Positions 6,685-13,896 are shown, numbered from the stretch's first letter. The stretch is 14,408 nt of DNA from Bordetella parapertussis (GCA_945863085.1 CAMBCD010000032.1:1-14408); one strand, 5' to 3'. A program made the numbers and translations. Notes: generated by a model not told the origin, from the letters alone.

Positions 6685-7515
6685 TTATTTGCGGACGTCG
6701 TTCAGCGCCCAATCATAATCGAGGTGGCGGATCGTGGCCTTGCGTTCAGCGATCAATTTCTGCTGCGCCGGCTGATCGGCAAGCAAAGCGGCGTATTTCG
6801 CGAAAAACTGTTCCCGTGACTGCATTGCCGGGCCTTTGTTGTCGAATCCGCGATAACCGCTGGTCCAGTCCTCGCTGAACCATTTGAAAATTTCGGAGAC
6901 CTCCAGCGTGTTGTCCGTCGCGTTGTAACGGTTGCGGCTGCGGTCCGCGAGGAAGCGCCGCGTCTGTTCCTCGAGCTGCGCATCGAGGCGTTCGGCAACA
7001 TAAGCTTCCTCGCGCAGCATCGGGCAGCCGACGGAAGCGCAGTTAGCCGCGAAATGCACCCGCGGCTCGTTGTAGACGCCGGGTTTGCGCAGCGTTTCAT
7101 GCTCGATCATGTCCAGCGTGAACTCGCGGCCGAACAGCATGAAGAATTTATCCTTGAACGGATTGCCGAAGATTTTGCCGAAATCCCAGACCGCCTTGAT
7201 GTTCGGGTAGCGGGTGAGGATTTTTTCGGCGGTCCAGGCGTTGTAGGCGTTGATCAGGAAGGCCATCTGCTGCGCTTTGGTCCAGCCGGAGAATTCCTGT
7301 GCGCTGACTTTCGACAGCGTGTCGAGATAATTTTTTAATGCTGCGCGATCCTGCGCGAGGCCGGCGTAGCGCATTTGCGAGGCTTTGCCACCGTCGATCA
7401 GCACCACGTGTTTTTTCAGCAGGGTGGACCAGGTTTTGTGGTCGTGGTCGAAGGATTGGGCGTTGCTGATCAGCGGAAATGCCGTCAGCAGTAAGGCCAG
7501 TAGAAGAGTTTTCAT
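6685..7515 (-). CDS. Secreted DUF547 domain protein
   Basis: A 276-residue protein with a Sec signal peptide (MKTLLLALLLTAFPLISNA, cleavage probably before QS) and one DUF547 domain filling about residues 60-225. Conserved pieces include AFLINAYNAWTAEKIL, FTLDMIEHETLRKPG, RVHFAANCASVGCP, DAQLEEQTRRFL and EIFKWFSEDW. DUF547 has no settled enzymatic function. Its Cys/His-containing core (NCASVGCP) has been compared to papain-like folds, but that is not demonstrated here. It is exported to the periplasm or beyond. It is the first gene of the trio with the two transferases. The ATG at 7515 is preferred over an upstream start at 7533 because the signal peptide begins there. No Shine-Dalgarno sequence is visible and the upstream 20 bp are AT-rich. 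Confidence 0.9.
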   Translation of the reverse strand: MKTLLLALLLTAFPLISNAQSFDHDHKTWSTLLKKHVVLIDGGKASQMRYAGLAQDRAALKNYLDTLSKVSAQEFSGWTKAQQMAFLINAYNAWTAEKILTRYPNIKAVWDFGKIFGNPFKDKFFMLFGREFTLDMIEHETLRKPGVYNEPRVHFAANCASVGCPMLREEAYVAERLDAQLEEQTRRFLADRSRNRYNATDNTLEVSEIFKWFSEDWTSGYRGFDNKGPAMQSREQFFAKYAALLADQPAQQKLIAERKATIRHLDYDWALNDVRK

Positions 7516-7574
7516 ATTTATAAATAAAATCAATTGGTTACGTATTTATTATGCTGAAGCTAAATCAACTTCGC

Positions 7575-7800
7575 CGGGGGTAGCCCAGCGGCTAGTCACT
7601 TTCTCTTGCTTCGCCAAGAGAAAGTAACCAAAGAGAAGGCGACCCAGGCTCGCCGGTCCTTCGGACTCCCCTGCGCTGCTCGCCAGGCCGGGCGGCTGCG
7701 GAACTCGCCCTTGCCTTCGGCAAGGACTCAGACAGTCCTCGCCGACTGCCCCCGGCCTGGCTGCGCTGCTCGGCGGCTCACATGGGGGAATTCAAGACCG
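7575..7800. repeat. Structured GC-rich intergenic repeat element, non-coding
   Basis: This stretch lies in the 332-bp gap 7516-7847, which holds no convincing gene. It contains a hairpin with arms ACTTTCTCTTG (7598-7608) and CAAGAGAAAGT (7615-7625) around loop CTTCGC. A second hairpin has arms CCTTGCC and GGCAAGG (7709-7725). A long-range inverted repeat pairs GCCAGGCCGGG (7682-7692) with CCCGGCCTGGC (7751-7761), and CTGCGCTGCTCG is directly repeated (7671-7682 and 7761-7772). The order of these blocks resembles a dispersed intergenic repeat I have seen in many beta- and gammaproteobacterial genomes, often miscalled as short proteins. That resemblance is from memory. Downstream at 7809-7826 there is a 9-bp tandem pair (TATGCGATA/TATGCGATG). 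Confidence 0.6.
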
Positions 7801-7847
7801 GTGGAGGCTATGCGATATATGCGATGTCAGGAGCTTCCGTAAAAGCA

Positions 7848-8144
7848 TTAATCTGAAAATAGCGTTAATCCAATGAAAATGATGATGGAGGTAAATGTAA
7901 AAACGGCGGCTACTCCAATCAGGCTCCAAACGATCCAAAATGTACTGCTACCGCGGCGAGCGGCAGCCGCTACTACAGCGGAGAACAGGCTAATCGGATT
8001 TGGAGATAACGCTTCGCGTCGCACACCTGAGAAATAGCCTGCTGCAAGAAAAAGTGTACATGCGGCTACAAATAAACCTAGTGCATAGTCGGAGTCGAGC
8101 GGAACGGGGACGTTCCAGTTATATCTGTCGGTTTGTACTTTCAT
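7848..8144 (-). CDS. Small hypothetical membrane protein, two predicted TM helices
   Basis: A 98-residue protein that I do not recognise. Two hydrophobic stretches are clear: about residues 21-38 (ALGLFVAACTLFLAAGYF) and about 69-95 (FWIVWSLIGVAAVFTFTSIII and on). A basic linker with RR pairs lies between them, and a charged N-terminus (MKVQTDRYNWN) precedes them. It starts 6 bp after the stop of the flavoprotein gene, in the same direction, without a strong RBS. The base composition is visibly more AT-rich than its neighbours, and the intergenic repeat begins shortly after its stop. It may be a recent insertion or a dispensable passenger rather than part of the pathway. The intact frame with an ATG at a plausible distance argues that it is a real gene. 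Confidence 0.55.
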   Translation of the reverse strand: MKVQTDRYNWNVPVPLDSDYALGLFVAACTLFLAAGYFSGVRREALSPNPISLFSAVVAAAARRGSSTFWIVWSLIGVAAVFTFTSIIIFIGLTLFSD

Positions 8145-8150
8145 AGGTGC

Positions 8151-10283
8151 TTAGCCCCGCCGCCATGCATGAAACTTTTCCACCCACTCCAACAGTTTCT
8201 TAGGCGCGTGCGCACGTTTCCAGTTCCCCGCCACGTACTTGTTGGCTTCCGCCAGTGTCGGGTAGATGTGTATGGTGCCGAGGATTTTGTTCAGGCCGAT
8301 GCCGTGTTTCATCGCGGTGACGAATTCGGTGATCAGGTCGCCGGCGTGTTCGCCGGCGATGGTGGCGCCGAGGATTTTGTCCTTGCCGGGCACGGTCAGC
8401 ACCTTGACCAGGCCGTGGGCGCTGCCGTCGGCGATGGCGCGGTCAAGGTCGTCGATGCCGTAGGTGGTGACTTCGTAAGGAATGTTTTTTTCTTTCGCCT
8501 CGGTTTCATTGAGGCCGACGCGCGCCACTTCCGGGTCGGTGAAGGTGGCCCAGGGAATCACTGAAAAATCGGCGCGGAATTTTTTGTAGCCACCAAACAG
8601 GCCATTGACCGCCGCATACCAGGCTGTGTGTGCCGCCGTGTGGGTGAACTGGTACGGTCCGGCGACGTCGCCGCAGGCGGTGATGTTCGGGTATTTGGTC
8701 TGCAGGAATTCATTGACTTCGACGGTGCGGGATTTGCTGACGGGTATGCCCAGTTCTTCCAGCCCGTAACCCGCGGTGTTGGCGACACGTCCGACGGCGC
8801 AAAGGAGGGCGTCAAAGGCGATACGTACGCTGCTGCCGGCGTGGTCGCAGTACAGCACTTTTTCGCCGTTCTCGATCGCGAAACGCTGCGCCTTGTGGTT
8901 CAGCAGCACCTTCACGCCTTCGGCGCGGAAACGTTCGAGCACCATCTGTGAAAACTCCGGATCCTCGCGGATCAGCAGCCGCGGCAGCATTTCGACCTGG
9001 GTGACCTGGGATCCGAGGCGGGCGAAACACTGGGTCAGTTCCGAGCCGATGGGGCCGCCGCCGAGCACCACGAGGCGTTTCGGCAGTTCGCGCAGATTCC
9101 ATACGGTATCTGAGGTCAGGCAGCCGATTTCTTCGATGCCGGGAATCGGCGGCACAAAAGGGCGCGCGCCGGCGGCGATGACGATGCCGCGGGTGCTGAG
9201 GGTTTGGGTGCCGGCCGCGGTTTTGATCTCGACGGTCCAAGGCGAGGTGATTTTGGCTTCGCCGGCGATACATTCCACGCCCAGCGCGGTGTAACGTTCC
9301 ACGGAGTCATGCGGTTCGATGTCTCGGATCACGCGCTGCACCCGTTCCATGACCTCGGCAAAATCGAAATCGACCTGCGCGCTTTTGAAACCGTAGTCAC
9401 GGGCGTGTTTCATCGTCGTCAGCAGTTTCGCCGACTTGATCAGTGCCTTCGACGGCACGCAACCGGTATGCAGGCAGTCGCCGCCCATTTTGTGTTTCTC
9501 GACCAGCGTGACTTTCGCTTTCACGGCGGCAGCGATGTAGGCCGATACCAGCCCTGCCGAACCGGCGCCGATGACCACCAGATTGCGGTCGAAGCGGGCG
9601 GGCCGGGTCCAGCCGGCATAAACCTTGCGCGCCTTCAGCGCATCCAGCGCTTTTTTGGCCAGTAGCGGGAAAATGCCGAGCAGCGCGAAGGCGAACAGCA
9701 GACCCGCGGAGATTTTGAATGCGCCGAGCTGGGTGCCGGCGTAAACGAAGACCACGGTGCCGGCGAACATGCCGAGCTGGCTGACCCAGTAGTAGGTCCA
9801 GGTGCGGATGGGCGTCAGGCCCATCACCAGATTGATCGCAAAAAATGGAAAAGCCGGCACCAGCCGCAGTGCGAACAGGTAAAACGCCCCTTCGCGGGCG
9901 ATGCCGTCGTTGACGGGTTTCAGTTTGTCGCCGAATTTTTCCTGCACCCAGTCGCGCAGCAGGAAGCGCGAGGCAAGGAAGGCCAGCGTGGCGCCGAGCG
10001 TCGAGGCGAAGGACACGATTACCGTGCCCCACAGCAGGCCGAATACCGCGCCGGCGATCAGGGTCATGATCGCAGCGCCCGGCAGCGACAGGCCGGTGAC
10101 CGCGACATAGGCGGCAAAAAACAGCAGGGCGGTGCGCACGGGGTGTGCCCGCACCTCGGCATCGATGACTGCGCGCTGCGCCTGAAAATAATCCAGCGTG
10201 AAATACTGCTTGAGATCAAATATAAAAAACGCGGCGATACCTGCTGCGATCAATGCGAACACCAGAAGTTTGCTTTTTTTCAT
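8151..10283 (-). CDS. TVP38/TMEM64 membrane domain fused to a class I pyridine nucleotide-disulfide oxidoreductase
   Basis: A 710-residue fusion. Residues 1-215 are a TVP38/DedA-like (VTT) module with several TM helices and the signature RLVPAFPFFAINLVMGLTPI (140-159). Residues 232-700 are a flavoprotein of the lipoamide dehydrogenase/mercuric reductase class: FAD motif VVIGAGSAGL (236-245), redox disulfide GGDCLHTGC (Cys270/Cys275), NAD(P)-binding VVLGGGPIGSELTQ, the FAD motif TACGDVAG and a C-terminal dimer domain. The usual HPT.E catalytic dyad reads HIYPTLAEA, so Tyr replaces the active-site His, as in mercuric reductases. It is predicted to reduce a disulfide, metal or quinone-like substrate at the membrane face. 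The ATG at 10283 has GGAG 7 nt upstream. It overlaps the preceding stop by ATGA, indicating translational coupling. The substrate is unknown; an arsenical or thiol role is suggested by context only. Confidence 0.87.
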   Translation of the reverse strand: MKKSKLLVFALIAAGIAAFFIFDLKQYFTLDYFQAQRAVIDAEVRAHPVRTALLFFAAYVAVTGLSLPGAAIMTLIAGAVFGLLWGTVIVSFASTLGATLAFLASRFLLRDWVQEKFGDKLKPVNDGIAREGAFYLFALRLVPAFPFFAINLVMGLTPIRTWTYYWVSQLGMFAGTVVFVYAGTQLGAFKISAGLLFAFALLGIFPLLAKKALDALKARKVYAGWTRPARFDRNLVVIGAGSAGLVSAYIAAAVKAKVTLVEKHKMGGDCLHTGCVPSKALIKSAKLLTTMKHARDYGFKSAQVDFDFAEVMERVQRVIRDIEPHDSVERYTALGVECIAGEAKITSPWTVEIKTAAGTQTLSTRGIVIAAGARPFVPPIPGIEEIGCLTSDTVWNLRELPKRLVVLGGGPIGSELTQCFARLGSQVTQVEMLPRLLIREDPEFSQMVLERFRAEGVKVLLNHKAQRFAIENGEKVLYCDHAGSSVRIAFDALLCAVGRVANTAGYGLEELGIPVSKSRTVEVNEFLQTKYPNITACGDVAGPYQFTHTAAHTAWYAAVNGLFGGYKKFRADFSVIPWATFTDPEVARVGLNETEAKEKNIPYEVTTYGIDDLDRAIADGSAHGLVKVLTVPGKDKILGATIAGEHAGDLITEFVTAMKHGIGLNKILGTIHIYPTLAEANKYVAGNWKRAHAPKKLLEWVEKFHAWRRG

Positions 10284-11272
10284 CTCAGATCTCCGCTGGC
10301 ACGCAGTTTGTGCAGCAATGTGGTGTTGATGCGGATGCCGCTGCGCATGGCCCGGTTGAGTCCGTAACTCGGGCCGGAAGTGATGCGCCAGTGATAGGAC
10401 AGATGTCCGGCACTGCCCTCGGGCCAGTTTGCCGAAAAATCCTGCTGCCATTGCAGAGTGTCGTACGCCACCGCCAGTGCATCGATGTGTATGCCGTCGA
10501 CCACGGTGCCGTAGAGGGCGGCCGGTGTTGCTGCCGGTGTGGTGGCGATGCGGGTGATCACGCCGAACGCCGTGCCGGCAAAGTTGGGCATGCCGGCGGC
10601 GCCGTTGTTGAACAGCGCGCAGGAGCCCTGCGCAGTGTCGAGTCTGATCGCGACCGGCAGGCAGGTGTGGCTGCTGGCGATGATGCGTGCCCGCGCTGCT
10701 GTGAAATGTGCGGAAACTGTGGCGATGTTCGCGGCTTTTCCCAGCGCGGATTCGTCATAAGTCCAGCCGGCAAGGGACTCGCAGTCGCCGTGCACGATGG
10801 CGACACGCAGGCCCCCGACTTCAGCCACCAGGTTCATCGGCAGCGCGGCCAGTTGCGCGCGCAATCGTGGCAAGGCGCGGGCGGTCGTGCGTAATTGATC
10901 GAGCATGGTGTTGGAGTGTGCGACTTCGGCGTCACTGACCTTGTCCGGGTAAGCGCAGCCGCAGCCTGCTGTATCGTCGTCGCCCGCCAGTTCGGTTTCG
11001 ACATTGCCGCGCAGCGCGTGATGCGCCAGCACGCTTTGATTGATGGCGGCAAAACCGGCGCTATCCGTGTTGAACCAGTTGAAGTCACCGTTGAAAGCCA
11101 GTGACACCGGCCCCGGTTCGGCGGCAGCGAGCGCGTTGATGGCGCGCAATGCGGGCGCGTTGCCGTACAGGCCGCCGACGACATACAAGGTGTCGGCGCG
11201 GATCTCCGGCGGCCGGTCGATCGACGCCGGCGCATACCGGTAATGCAGCGGGCAACTGCGGCCGGGTTGCAT
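10280..11272 (-). CDS. Metallophosphoesterase-fold protein with degenerate metal-binding motifs
   Basis: A 330-residue protein whose motif order follows calcineurin-like phosphoesterases of the YfcE/MJ0936 kind: VVGGLYGN (31-38) for the usual GDxHGN, NGDFNWF (61-67) for GDxxD, RGNVE (88-92) for GNCD/GNHE, VHGD (160-163) for THGH, and ASSHTC (199-204) for GHTH. The first Asp and His and the last His are replaced (Gly, Tyr, Cys), so metal binding must differ or be lost. A Cys-x-Cys pair occurs at 104/106 in AGCGCAYP. No signal peptide or TM segment is seen. The ATG at 11272 lies just after the symporter stop. A TTG at 11284 would overlap that stop (TTGA), and neither has a good RBS. Its stop overlaps the next start (ATGA). 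Phosphatase-like proteins are reported next to this radical SAM family, but a function here is unproven. Confidence 0.72.
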   Translation of the reverse strand: MQPGRSCPLHYRYAPASIDRPPEIRADTLYVVGGLYGNAPALRAINALAAAEPGPVSLAFNGDFNWFNTDSAGFAAINQSVLAHHALRGNVETELAGDDDTAGCGCAYPDKVSDAEVAHSNTMLDQLRTTARALPRLRAQLAALPMNLVAEVGGLRVAIVHGDCESLAGWTYDESALGKAANIATVSAHFTAARARIIASSHTCLPVAIRLDTAQGSCALFNNGAAGMPNFAGTAFGVITRIATTPAATPAALYGTVVDGIHIDALAVAYDTLQWQQDFSANWPEGSAGHLSYHWRITSGPSYGLNRAMRSGIRINTTLLHKLRASGDLR

Positions 11273-11280
11273 GGGTCGGC

Positions 11281-12666
11281 TCAACCGGGCCGGCCCAGCC
11301 GCTGCCAGGCGATCGGCAGCAGGAATCCGGTGACACAGATCAGCAGGCCGTAGAAATTGACGCCGAGCAGCAATGCATATTTGCCGTCACCGATGGCCCA
11401 GGACTGCGGAATCAGGCCGGTCGCGAGCAGCACACCCAGAAAAATTCCCGGCCAGAACGCAAGATGGAAACTCCAGGGAGAATGTTTGACCAGCGGTGCC
11501 AGCAGGAAGACCGGCGCCAGACCCATGACCATGGTGCCGCTGACGGTAGTTGCTTTCAGGATGTCGGTGCCTGCGATCATCGGCAGGTTGCCTAGGATGG
11601 CGAAGGCCAGCATGGTCCACATGCCAATGACCATGGCGCGCGGTCCCGGTGCGCGGCCGGCGAGCATCGGCAGTTCGCGTCCGATGGATTTGGCGACGGA
11701 CGAAAAGGTTGAATCCAGCGTTGAGCCGGCCGCCATGATCATCACCACCGTCATCAGCAGGTAGGGCAGCGTACCGAAAGCCATTGCCACGGCGCCCGGC
11801 ATATTGTCGCCGGTCGGGATGCCTTCAAACTTGGCATGGACGCCGATCAGGCTGAATGCAAAAATGCAGATGAAGCCCAGCACGCCGGCAACGATGAACG
11901 CACGCAGCATGGTTTTCTCTTTGGTGATGAAGCCGCGGTCGGTCAGCACCGGGTCATGGAAGGGATAGGACACTACCTGCAGCAGTGCAACCAATAACAA
12001 ATCCACGCCTGCGTTCAGCCGGAAATCGCCCACGGTCAGCAGCGTGCCCACCCCGTGCCTGGGCAGCACCAGAAACAACACGATGCCGAGCACGATCACG
12101 AACAACACGGCCTGGATCACGTCGGTGACGATGGAGCTGCGCAGGCCACCCTTGATGCTGTAGAGCAGGGTGGCGGCGGTAAACAGCAAAGCGGAGGCGA
12201 TGAAAGTCCATTCGCCGGCATTGCCGTAGTAGGCACCAACGACTGCGGTATTGCTCCACACCTCGTTGTAGAGCCGGATCAGGATTGCGGCGGTGAAGGC
12301 CAGCGCGGCGAACCGGCCATAACGCCCGATCAGGAACGGCACCAGCCCGGTTGCACCGTGCCGCGTGCGCAGCCAGTAAATGACAAGACCGGCCAGTGGA
12401 ATCGACAGCCAGTAAGTGGCATAGGCCAGGCCGCCGACCACACCCCAGGCTGCGCCGAGATTGGCTGCGTTGGTCACCGACTTGGCGAAGATCCAGCTGA
12501 TGAAAATGCTGCACATCAGCGCCCATTCGGTGGCCGGCCGACCGGCGTCATCACTGCCGCTGAAAAAACTGGCTTCGGTGCGCGAGTGCGGGGAGATTGC
12601 GTACATCACGCCGCCGTAGAGCAGCAGGAAGCCCCAGAAATAAATCGCAAATGACGGTTCAATCAT
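11281..12666 (-). CDS. Sodium:solute symporter family (SSS) transporter
   Basis: A 461-residue polytopic inner-membrane protein with about 12-13 hydrophobic helices. The SSS fold is visible in the order of segments: an N-terminal YFWGFLLLYGGVMYAIS helix, the broken first core helix region with SIFISWIFAKSVTNAANLG, GLVPFLIGRYG, LLYSIKGGLRSSIVTDVIQ (the typical GG(L/M)-A-V-xxTDxxQ element), DRGFITKEKTMLRA, and AAGSTLDSTFSSVAKSIGREL, which carries the Ser/Thr residues of the Na2 site. It probably couples Na+ entry to uptake or exchange of a small organic solute. The substrate cannot be read from sequence. It starts 33 bp after arsS and its end overlaps or touches the phosphoesterase-like gene, so it is in the same operon. 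Export or import of an arsenical or a sugar precursor is a context-based guess. Confidence 0.9.
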   Translation of the reverse strand: MIEPSFAIYFWGFLLLYGGVMYAISPHSRTEASFFSGSDDAGRPATEWALMCSIFISWIFAKSVTNAANLGAAWGVVGGLAYATYWLSIPLAGLVIYWLRTRHGATGLVPFLIGRYGRFAALAFTAAILIRLYNEVWSNTAVVGAYYGNAGEWTFIASALLFTAATLLYSIKGGLRSSIVTDVIQAVLFVIVLGIVLFLVLPRHGVGTLLTVGDFRLNAGVDLLLVALLQVVSYPFHDPVLTDRGFITKEKTMLRAFIVAGVLGFICIFAFSLIGVHAKFEGIPTGDNMPGAVAMAFGTLPYLLMTVVMIMAAGSTLDSTFSSVAKSIGRELPMLAGRAPGPRAMVIGMWTMLAFAILGNLPMIAGTDILKATTVSGTMVMGLAPVFLLAPLVKHSPWSFHLAFWPGIFLGVLLATGLIPQSWAIGDGKYALLLGVNFYGLLICVTGFLLPIAWQRLGRPG

Positions 12667-12699
12667 GCGCAGCTTCGATTCTTTGTATTTTTGGAGAGG

Positions 12700-13665
12700 T
12701 CAGTTAGCCAGTGCGCCGCCACAGCTTGAGCCCTGGCCGGCGGTGCAGCCGTAACAATGATCCTTGACGACGATCGGCTGGTGTTCGAGTCCGGCGCCGA
12801 TCAGTTCACGCAGGTGCGGCCGCGGCCGGTTTTTCCATGCCAGTGGCAGGTCTAGCATCTGGTTGAAGTCGCAGTCATAGACATAACCCTGCCAGTCCAC
12901 CGACAGCAGCGAGCGGCACATCACGGTCTCGAGGTTGGCTGGCTGGTATGCGTTTTTGAGCAGATCCATGTACGGCTCGAACTGGCCTTTGGACACCAGG
13001 GTGCTGCCGAAACGCTGAATCGGCATGTTGGTGATGACGTAGAGTTCGTTGAATGTGATGCCGTAACCGTCGGCGAGGCGCTGCTGGTAATCGCGCTGCA
13101 GCGCTTGCTGCGCCGGCGGCAGCACGGGTCCCTGCGGGTTGTAGACCAGATTCAGTTTAAGCGCAGAGCCGGCTTGTCCGTAACCGAGCCCGTTCAACAG
13201 CTGCAGCGCGCGGATGCTGGTGCCGAACACGCCCTTGCCACGCTGACGATCGACATTGTCTTCAAGGTAACAGGGCAGCGACGCAGTGATCTCAACCTGC
13301 TGGTCCGCGAGGAACTGCGCCAGGTCTTCGTGGCCGGGTTCGAACAGGATGGTCAGGTTGCAGCGGTCAATGACGCGCACGCCGAGTTTGCGCGCGGCCT
13401 CGACCAGCATGCGGAAATGGGGGTTCAACTCCGGCGCGCCGCCGGTGAGGTCCAGTGTTTTGATGCCGGCCGCCTTGAGATAGGCAATGACTTCGAAAAT
13501 GGTGTCGCGCGCCATCAACTCGGTGCGTGTGGGGCCGGCGTTGACATGGCAGTGCAGGCAGCTCTGGTTGCACTTGTAGCCGAGGTTGACCTGCAGGGTT
13601 TCGGTGGTCCGGCGGCGGATGGCCGGGAAATCGGTGGTTTCCAGCAGGGGCAGGGTGGCGTGCAT
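12700..13665 (-). CDS. arsS: Arsenosugar biosynthesis radical SAM protein ArsS (DUF3641 family, Cys form)
   Basis: A 321-residue radical SAM enzyme. The [4Fe-4S]/SAM motif is C32-x3-C36-x2-C39 (YKCNQSCLHCHVNAGP), followed by LDLTGGAPELNPHF, the GGE-like SAM-binding element. The C-terminal DUF3641 domain has VMCRSLLSVDWQG, YDCDFNQMLDLPL and the terminal cysteine cluster CYGCTAGQGSSC. This combination is diagnostic of ArsS. In cyanobacteria, together with ArsM, it makes the 5'-deoxyadenosyl dimethylarsinoyl precursor of arsenosugars (established for other organisms). Some relatives are selenoproteins. Here there is no in-frame TGA, so it is the cysteine form. The ATG at 13665 has AGGAG six nt upstream. 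The frame stays open through leader repeats to 13833, but that extension is low in family likeness. It is the first gene of the block. Confidence 0.92.
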   Translation of the reverse strand: MHATLPLLETTDFPAIRRRTTETLQVNLGYKCNQSCLHCHVNAGPTRTELMARDTIFEVIAYLKAAGIKTLDLTGGAPELNPHFRMLVEAARKLGVRVIDRCNLTILFEPGHEDLAQFLADQQVEITASLPCYLEDNVDRQRGKGVFGTSIRALQLLNGLGYGQAGSALKLNLVYNPQGPVLPPAQQALQRDYQQRLADGYGITFNELYVITNMPIQRFGSTLVSKGQFEPYMDLLKNAYQPANLETVMCRSLLSVDWQGYVYDCDFNQMLDLPLAWKNRPRPHLRELIGAGLEHQPIVVKDHCYGCTAGQGSSCGGALAN

Positions 13666-13671
13666 AAAAAA

Positions 13672-13676
13672 CTCCT
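13672..13676 (-). promoter_or_regulatory. Ribosome binding site that sets the arsS start
   Basis: AGGAG on the minus strand is followed by six T and then the ATG at 13665. It decides against the long in-frame extension upstream, which would translate the tandem repeats of the leader. Confidence 0.8.
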
Positions 13677-13697
13677 GGAAATGCGTAAACCCGGACG

Positions 13698-13730
13698 GGT
13701 ATTGCCGGGGGTATTGCCAGCGGTATTGCC
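13698..13730. repeat. Three 12-bp tandem repeats in the arsS leader
   Basis: GGTATTGCC occurs at 13698-13706, 13710-13718 and 13722-13730, each followed by a variable 3-nt spacer (GGG, AGC, GAA), giving a strict 12-bp period. On the arsS strand the unit reads GGCAATACC. It lies 22 bp before the arsS RBS, within the probable untranslated leader or promoter. Confidence 0.8.
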
Positions 13731-13744
13731 GAATAGGTCGGCAA
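13726..13744 (-). promoter_or_regulatory. Hairpin in the arsS leader overlapping the third tandem repeat
   Basis: TTGCCGA (13726-13732) and TCGGCAA (13738-13744) form a perfect 7-bp stem with loop ATAGG. It shares bases with the last copy of the 12-bp repeat. It may be an RNA structure or an operator. No long T run follows on the minus strand, so it does not look like a simple terminator. Confidence 0.45.
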
Positions 13745-13827
13745 GGAACCGTGATCCTTACATACGTCGTCTCACCATGATTTGCCACCGCCATTGTAGG
13801 GCAGCGGTGAATGCCCGGCTTGGCTGG

Positions 13828-13855
13828 TTGCATTCTGGAATGATCATTCTATAAT
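13828..13855 (+). promoter_or_regulatory. Sigma70-like promoter for the CMD/AhpD-like gene, with operator repeats across its spacer
   Basis: TTGCAT (13828-13833), a 16-nt spacer and a perfect TATAAT (13850-13855) form a good promoter about 85 bp before the ATG at 13941. The spacer contains the perfect palindrome GAATGATCATTC (13838-13849). The segment 13831-13858 is a tandem pair of 14-bp units (CATTCTGGAATGAT and CATTCTATAATGAT, 12 of 14 identical). A protein bound here would block polymerase, so repression is likely. Confidence 0.6.
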
Positions 13856-13896
13856 GATTGGGCGATTAATGGCGGAAACCCCAAAAACAATGCCTT

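Noticed and set aside
7606..7842. A short open frame inside the intergenic repeat
   Set aside because: The stretch is built of inverted and direct repeats. The translated product is the type of false protein often called on such repeats.
8151..10451. A longer start for the TVP38-flavoprotein fusion at 10451
   Set aside because: The extra 56 residues overlap the upstream gene and lack any membrane or family character. The ATG at 10283 has a GGAG at the right distance.
12700..13665. Possible selenocysteine form of the radical SAM protein
   Set aside because: The frame is uninterrupted by TGA and all expected cysteine positions read as Cys, so no recoding is needed.
13698..13730. CRISPR-like array
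   Set aside because: The units are only 9 bp with 3-bp spacers and three copies, far below CRISPR repeat and spacer sizes, and no cas gene is present.
13666..13833. An N-terminal extension of ArsS by 56 residues
   Set aside because: It would translate the tandem repeats. A strong Shine-Dalgarno sequence lies just before the ATG at 13665, and the family N-terminus starts there.
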